The position numbers were made by a program, and so were the translations under genes. From a virus: a stretch of 24,663 nucleotides of DNA. The stretch lies in the IMG/VR virus record IMGVR_UViG_3300031696_000762, positions 1-24,663 of that record; one strand, written 5' to 3'. The notes below the pieces were generated by a model. That model was not told where the DNA came from and ran no database searches. It was given only the letters and a program-made list of their open reading frames with translations. Positions within the stretch are counted from its first letter, which is position 1, and each line of letters starts with the position of its first letter. This document shows positions 21,064 to 24,663 of this stretch, piece by piece.

Positions 21064-22196
21064 TGTTAAAGTACTTTTTATTATTAGTGTGTATGTCTAC
21101 TTCGGCATATGCAAACATTGGCGAGATTGCCCAACTTAAAGGTAAAGAAGGTGGTGCGGCGATTGAGCGTGATAACTCCGCAATAAGTGCGGAGAAGGGT
21201 ACTGGAATACAAATGGATGATACGGCAGTTACGGCTAACTCTGCCATGACTATCAACTTCATTGATGAGACAAGAGTTGACATAACAGAACACTCACGTC
21301 TTATCATTGATGACTTTGTTTATGACCCATCTACTGGAAAGGGATCACTTGGTCTCAAAGCAAGTTTAGGAACAATCCGATACGCAAGTGGTCAGATTGC
21401 CAAAAATAGTAGACAAAGGGTAAGAATACGAACTCCATCTGCAACGATTGGTGTTCGTGGCACAGACTTCATTATGGTTGTGGATGAAACAGGTGGTAGT
21501 ATGGTCACATTACTTCCAAGTTGTGATACAGCAGGCATGTGCTACACAGGAGAGATAACAGTCGAGACGGATGTTGGATTTGTCGTACTTAATAAAGCAT
21601 TCCAAGTTACGGTAGCATCAACTAGTAACAATAAACCAACACCACCACTTTTGTTGGATATTGATGAAAGCATGATCAACCAACTGCTGATCCTACGTAA
21701 GCAGAATCCATACTTTGAAGAGCAAAGCAGAATTCTAATTGAGAAACGACAGGCCGCAGACTTCCTTGGGTTAGACTTTCTACAGTATGAGGGGTTGGAC
21801 TATGACGCCTTAGTTGATTCAATAGAGGGAATTTGGCTTACTGAACTTGATTTGGACGTAGACTACCTTAAAGACTTACTGTATGATATGTTAGATCAAT
21901 TGAATGAGGCATTAAAGAGATTGTTTAGTGATGAACTTGCTGATCAGAATGCAATGCTACTGAGACAGGAAGCGAATATATATGGATTAGATCCATTGAC
22001 AGGTATCTCCTTACTAAACCAAACACCTAATTGGGTGTTCTCTAGAAGAAATGATAGCGGAGAAAACTTCGTACAACTAAGATTAAATCAGGCATATGGT
22101 TATACTATAGATCTGCAACAGAACGATTGGGAGTTATATGACTACAGGTTGGGGGATAACACTGGCAACTCTATTGACATTTATCAGCAACGCTAG
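21063..22196 (+). CDS. FecR-domain secreted protein
   Basis: A 377-residue exported protein: signal peptide MLKYFLLLVCMSTSAYA, then a FecR domain at about 20-150 with the typical run VDITEHSRLIIDDFVYDP, GLKASLGTIRYASGQIAK and VRIRTPSATIGVRGTDFIM, and a pair CDTAGMC at its end. The middle is helical and acidic. The C-terminus (DYRLGDNTGNSIDIYQQR) looks like one curlin-type repeat. There is no inner-membrane span, so it should be periplasmic or extracellular, unlike the iron regulator FecR. FecR proteins often lie next to CHASE2 cyclases in bacteria, as here. It overlaps the second curlin-like gene by 59 bases. Confidence 0.85.
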   Translation: MLKYFLLLVCMSTSAYANIGEIAQLKGKEGGAAIERDNSAISAEKGTGIQMDDTAVTANSAMTINFIDETRVDITEHSRLIIDDFVYDPSTGKGSLGLKASLGTIRYASGQIAKNSRQRVRIRTPSATIGVRGTDFIMVVDETGGSMVTLLPSCDTAGMCYTGEITVETDVGFVVLNKAFQVTVASTSNNKPTPPLLLDIDESMINQLLILRKQNPYFEEQSRILIEKRQAADFLGLDFLQYEGLDYDALVDSIEGIWLTELDLDVDYLKDLLYDMLDQLNEALKRLFSDELADQNAMLLRQEANIYGLDPLTGISLLNQTPNWVFSRRNDSGENFVQLRLNQAYGYTIDLQQNDWELYDYRLGDNTGNSIDIYQQR

Positions 22197-22557
22197 TTTT
22201 GCTAATGACTTAGACATCACACAGATAGGTGATGACTTTGTTCTAAATGTAAATCAAGATGGAGAGAACCATGAGGCAGAGATCATCGTTGACGGTGATG
22301 AAAACGATGTGGCGTTGATGCAGACAGGAGCATCCAAATATGCATATCTTGATATGGATGGCACACCCCACGACTTTGATATATCTCAGACAGGATCTGG
22401 TAACCATTATTTGAGTATAAATATTACAACAGGAAGTATGGCAATAGCGGATATCAACTCAACGCAATATGGAACTAATAGTATGTCATATACAGTTAAT
22501 GGAAGTTGTTGGGCAGATACTGGTTGTGCTCTTAATATAAGTCAGAACGGTAACTAA
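22138..22557 (+). CDS. Second curlin-like repeat protein
   Basis: A 139-residue protein with a signal-like N-terminus (TLATLLTFISNASFA) and curlin-type repeats: NDLDITQIGDDFVLNVNQDG, closely matching the first repeat of the 20344 protein; HDFDISQTGSGNHYLSINI; DINSTQYGTNSM; and a terminal LNISQNGN. It has a Cys pair CWADTGC. The start ATG at 22138 lies inside the FecR gene, four bases after GGGAG. The signal lacks the usual Lys/Arg, so the start is a little uncertain. By analogy to E. coli one of the two curlin-like proteins may be the nucleator (CsgB role); which one cannot be told. Confidence 0.75.
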   Translation: MTTGWGITLATLLTFISNASFANDLDITQIGDDFVLNVNQDGENHEAEIIVDGDENDVALMQTGASKYAYLDMDGTPHDFDISQTGSGNHYLSINITTGSMAIADINSTQYGTNSMSYTVNGSCWADTGCALNISQNGN

Positions 22558-24590
22558 TGAAGAAACTATTGAGTCCTTGGTGGGCAATCTTAACCTTAGC
22601 AATCTTAGTATATACATTTGTATATCCATCTAACTTTGTGCAAAGCATTAGACTAAACTACTTTGATCAACTGATCATTAACCAAGAGCCTGTAGATAAT
22701 AACATCTATGTTGCAGAGATAGATGAAGAAGCTTTAAACAAATATGGGCAATACCCCTTTCCAAGAAACGTTTATGGTGATATAATAAAAGGTTTATATG
22801 ATTCGGGTGCTGGTCTCGTGATTTGGACAATCATGATGCCAGAAGAAGATCGTCTAGGTGGTGATGCATATATGGGTGATATTCTATACGATTATCCTGT
22901 AGTCCTAGCTTCACGCCCATCAGACAAAACTAAGAACGAACCTATCAATCCTGGTGCGGCTATTATCAATCCAGAACATATCCATGCAATTCTTCCATAC
23001 GATGGTATAATTGCTAACGTCCCAATCATAGAACAAAACTCTGTTGGTGCAGGGATCATTAGTACAGAACCAGAGATAGATGGTGTGGTTAGACGTATGC
23101 CAACCGTAGCAATGGTTGACGGTACACTATATCCTAGCCTAGCACTTGAGACATTACGTGTTCTTGCAGGAGACATTAGCTTTCAAATCAAATTACAACC
23201 CAACGGCATAGAGAAGATGAGGATCCCTCAGTTCGGTATTATCCCGACTGACAGTGAAGGTCGTGTCTGGATCGATTGGAGCCAAAAGAGTAAGAGAGTG
23301 TCCATAACGGATCTACCAAACTTTGATGGTGCAGTTGTTATCGTTGACGTGACAGCCGCAGGTATAGCCAATCCTACTCCAACCGCTATGGGATCTGTAT
23401 ACGCAGGGGAAGTCCAAGCGGCAGTTCTAGGTACAATGTTTAATGGAACTAACATCCAACGTCCCGATTGGGCACCAATGGCGGAACTACTTGCTATTGT
23501 GATTGGTGGTTTGGCTCTAATTGCACTAAGCAAATGGATGATAGTAGGACTGATTGCGACAGGTGCTCTTATCGGATCTGTCATACCATATTCTATGTAC
23601 ATGTATAACACGGAGAAGATGCTAATAGATGTGACAGCACCTACCATTGTCTTTGTAATCATAGCACTACAAGTATATGGTATTAAGTTTGTTAGAGAAT
23701 TCTTAGAGAAACAAGCTATTAAGAAACAGTTTGGTGGATATGCTTCACCAGAAGTTGTGGAGATCCTACAGAAGAACCCACAACTAATTAAAGAAGGTCG
23801 GAAGAAAAAAGTAAGCATTGTATTTTCTGATCTTAGAGGTTTCACCCCATTGGGTGAATCGTTCGGAGATGATGTTAAAGGTTTGACAACAGTGATGAAC
23901 AGTTATATGGATGCAATTACACAACCTGTGCTAGATGCCAACGGAATGATCATTAAATATATTGGTGACGCAACTATGCACATACATAACGCTCCAATCC
24001 CAGATCCCAGTCATCCAAAGACTGCGGTACAGGTTGGACTAAACATGCTAAAAGCAGTGGAGAAATTTAATGAAAAACTTATGGAACAAGGTAAACCGCA
24101 AGTCGGTATGGGCGCTGGCATTAATACTGGCATTGGTTATATTGGGGAGATGGGTTCTACAGCCAGACACTCCTATGATATCCTCGGAGACAGTGTCAGT
24201 ACAGCCGCTCGACTAGAGAGTGCATGCAAAGGGTATGGGGTTCTGTTAATTGTGGGACCCCATACCTACAGCCTAACGCAAAATGATTTCTTTTATTTAC
24301 AACTTGACAATCTTGCCGTTAAGGGTAAGACTGTAGGGTTAACGATTTATACGGTATTAGACATTGACCTTAACAAACATGGTGTGGATATGCTCAATCA
24401 CAACACCATGCATAACTTCTATGCAACACAGCACTTTGACCAAGCTATCCACATCTGTAAAGATATGAAGGGTAAGTTCGAAGGCAAGATGGATGACTAT
24501 TATGACATCTGGATTGAACGTTGTGAGTATATGAAGACACAAGATCTCCCAAAAGATTGGGATGGCATCTTTAGAGCAACCACAAAATAA
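22557..24590 (+). CDS. CHASE2-domain class III nucleotide (adenylate) cyclase
   Basis: A 677-residue membrane sensor-cyclase. A first membrane span (10-23) is followed by a periplasmic CHASE2 domain (about 30-305; ISTEPEIDGVVRRMPTVAMVDG and YAGEVQAAVLGTM are typical), then three spans (about 310-378) and the cytoplasmic cyclase domain (415-600). Metal ligands are Asp425 (IVFSDLRGF) and Asp471 (IKYIGDA). Lys467 and Asp541 are the adenine-selecting pair, so cAMP is the likely product. Arg552 is present, but the transition-state Asn is replaced by Ser548 (GDSVSTAARLE instead of GD-x-VN-x-AARLE). The C-terminal 70 residues are extra. It is the last gene of the curli block, overlapping the previous stop (TAATG). 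Confidence 0.9.
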   Translation: MKKLLSPWWAILTLAILVYTFVYPSNFVQSIRLNYFDQLIINQEPVDNNIYVAEIDEEALNKYGQYPFPRNVYGDIIKGLYDSGAGLVIWTIMMPEEDRLGGDAYMGDILYDYPVVLASRPSDKTKNEPINPGAAIINPEHIHAILPYDGIIANVPIIEQNSVGAGIISTEPEIDGVVRRMPTVAMVDGTLYPSLALETLRVLAGDISFQIKLQPNGIEKMRIPQFGIIPTDSEGRVWIDWSQKSKRVSITDLPNFDGAVVIVDVTAAGIANPTPTAMGSVYAGEVQAAVLGTMFNGTNIQRPDWAPMAELLAIVIGGLALIALSKWMIVGLIATGALIGSVIPYSMYMYNTEKMLIDVTAPTIVFVIIALQVYGIKFVREFLEKQAIKKQFGGYASPEVVEILQKNPQLIKEGRKKKVSIVFSDLRGFTPLGESFGDDVKGLTTVMNSYMDAITQPVLDANGMIIKYIGDATMHIHNAPIPDPSHPKTAVQVGLNMLKAVEKFNEKLMEQGKPQVGMGAGINTGIGYIGEMGSTARHSYDILGDSVSTAARLESACKGYGVLLIVGPHTYSLTQNDFFYLQLDNLAVKGKTVGLTIYTVLDIDLNKHGVDMLNHNTMHNFYATQHFDQAIHICKDMKGKFEGKMDDYYDIWIERCEYMKTQDLPKDWDGIFRATTK

Positions 24591-24593
24591 GAC

Positions 24594-24622
24594 TTGACAG
24601 CTAAACTCCTTTGTGTCATATT
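24594..24622 (+). promoter_or_regulatory. Sigma70-type promoter for the next gene
   Basis: TTGACA at 24594-24599 and CATATT at 24617-24622, spacer 17, with TG at 24614-24615 (extended -10). It stands right after the cyclase stop and before the start of a new gene at 24652. No terminator is seen between, so late transcripts may read through. Confidence 0.7.
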
Positions 24623-24651
24623 AGTTATGAAAGCAAATAGGAGAGCGAATC

Positions 24652-24663
24652 ATGTATGACGAT
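24652..24663 (+). CDS. Start of a gene cut by the window end
   Basis: An ATG at 24652 follows a good ribosome site (AGGAG at about 24640) and the promoter at 24594. Only four codons (MYDD) are visible, so the product cannot be named. Confidence 0.55.

Noticed and set aside
22416-22423. TATAAATA octamer inside the second curlin-like gene, upstream of the cyclase
   Set aside because: It could serve the cyclase, but it is within coding sequence and the cyclase start is coupled to the preceding stop, so I have no support beyond the motif.
23228-23845. Long reverse-strand open frame (205 codons) opposite the cyclase
   Set aside because: The forward frame has clear CHASE2 and cyclase motifs; the reverse translation shows no recognisable domain and there is no reverse promoter or ribosome site.

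Overview
The window looks like part of a lytic, T4-like marine myovirus genome. All genes lie on the + strand, are packed head to tail (often with ATGA or TAATG stop/start overlaps), and are AT-rich. The T4 core replication set is present in recognisable order: end of clamp loader gp44, gp62, RegA, family B DNA polymerase gp43, UvsX recombinase, gp41 helicase, plus ThyX. I see no integrase, transposase or CRISPR. The two-piece (permuted) tmRNA and the sugar and phosphate genes point to a Gram-negative marine host, most likely an alphaproteobacterium such as SAR11 or a host of a related phage lineage; this host call is inference.

Layout. 1-2245: replication accessory operon (gp44 end, glutaredoxin, gp62, RegA), then Hsp20, a DUF1127-like protein and a 56-residue ORF, closed by a hairpin terminator. 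2289-5914: a perfect sigma70-type promoter drives gp43, followed by a HAD protein resembling eukaryotic phosphomannomutase and a MazG-like pyrophosphohydrolase. 5899-12191: auxiliary metabolism, with an AEP-like primase candidate, KdsA and KdsB (CMP-KDO synthesis), a PiT-type phosphate permease, a cupin, a short UDP-glucose dehydrogenase-like protein, a UDP-glucuronate epimerase-like protein and a TagD-like cytidylyltransferase. This is a surface-sugar and phosphate module. 12188-16977: UvsX, gp41, ThyX, a SleB-type peptidoglycan hydrolase with an N-terminal lipobox/anchor, and a P-loop kinase-like protein.

16973-18243: a promoter with a perfect CRP-type palindrome, a two-piece tmRNA encoding the tag ANNNFAPSELRLAA, and an outer-membrane beta-barrel-like protein, closed by a UUCG terminator. 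18245-24590: a T4-type late promoter (TATAAATA) followed by two paralogous single-span membrane proteins, CsgF, CsgG, a curlin-like protein, a FecR-domain protein, a second curlin-like protein and a CHASE2-class III nucleotide cyclase.

The most notable content is this last block: a phage-borne curli-type amyloid secretion operon coupled to FecR and a cAMP-type cyclase, sitting just downstream of a CRP-like operator, a tmRNA and an outer-membrane protein. One reading is that the phage remodels the host envelope late in infection (outer-membrane pore, extracellular fibre, peptidoglycan hydrolase, holin-like proteins, LPS sugars) and can tune host cAMP-dependent transcription. From memory, two-piece tmRNAs and curli-type genes have been noted in marine myophages of SAR11/OM43 hosts, so parts of this may be known; I could not check.
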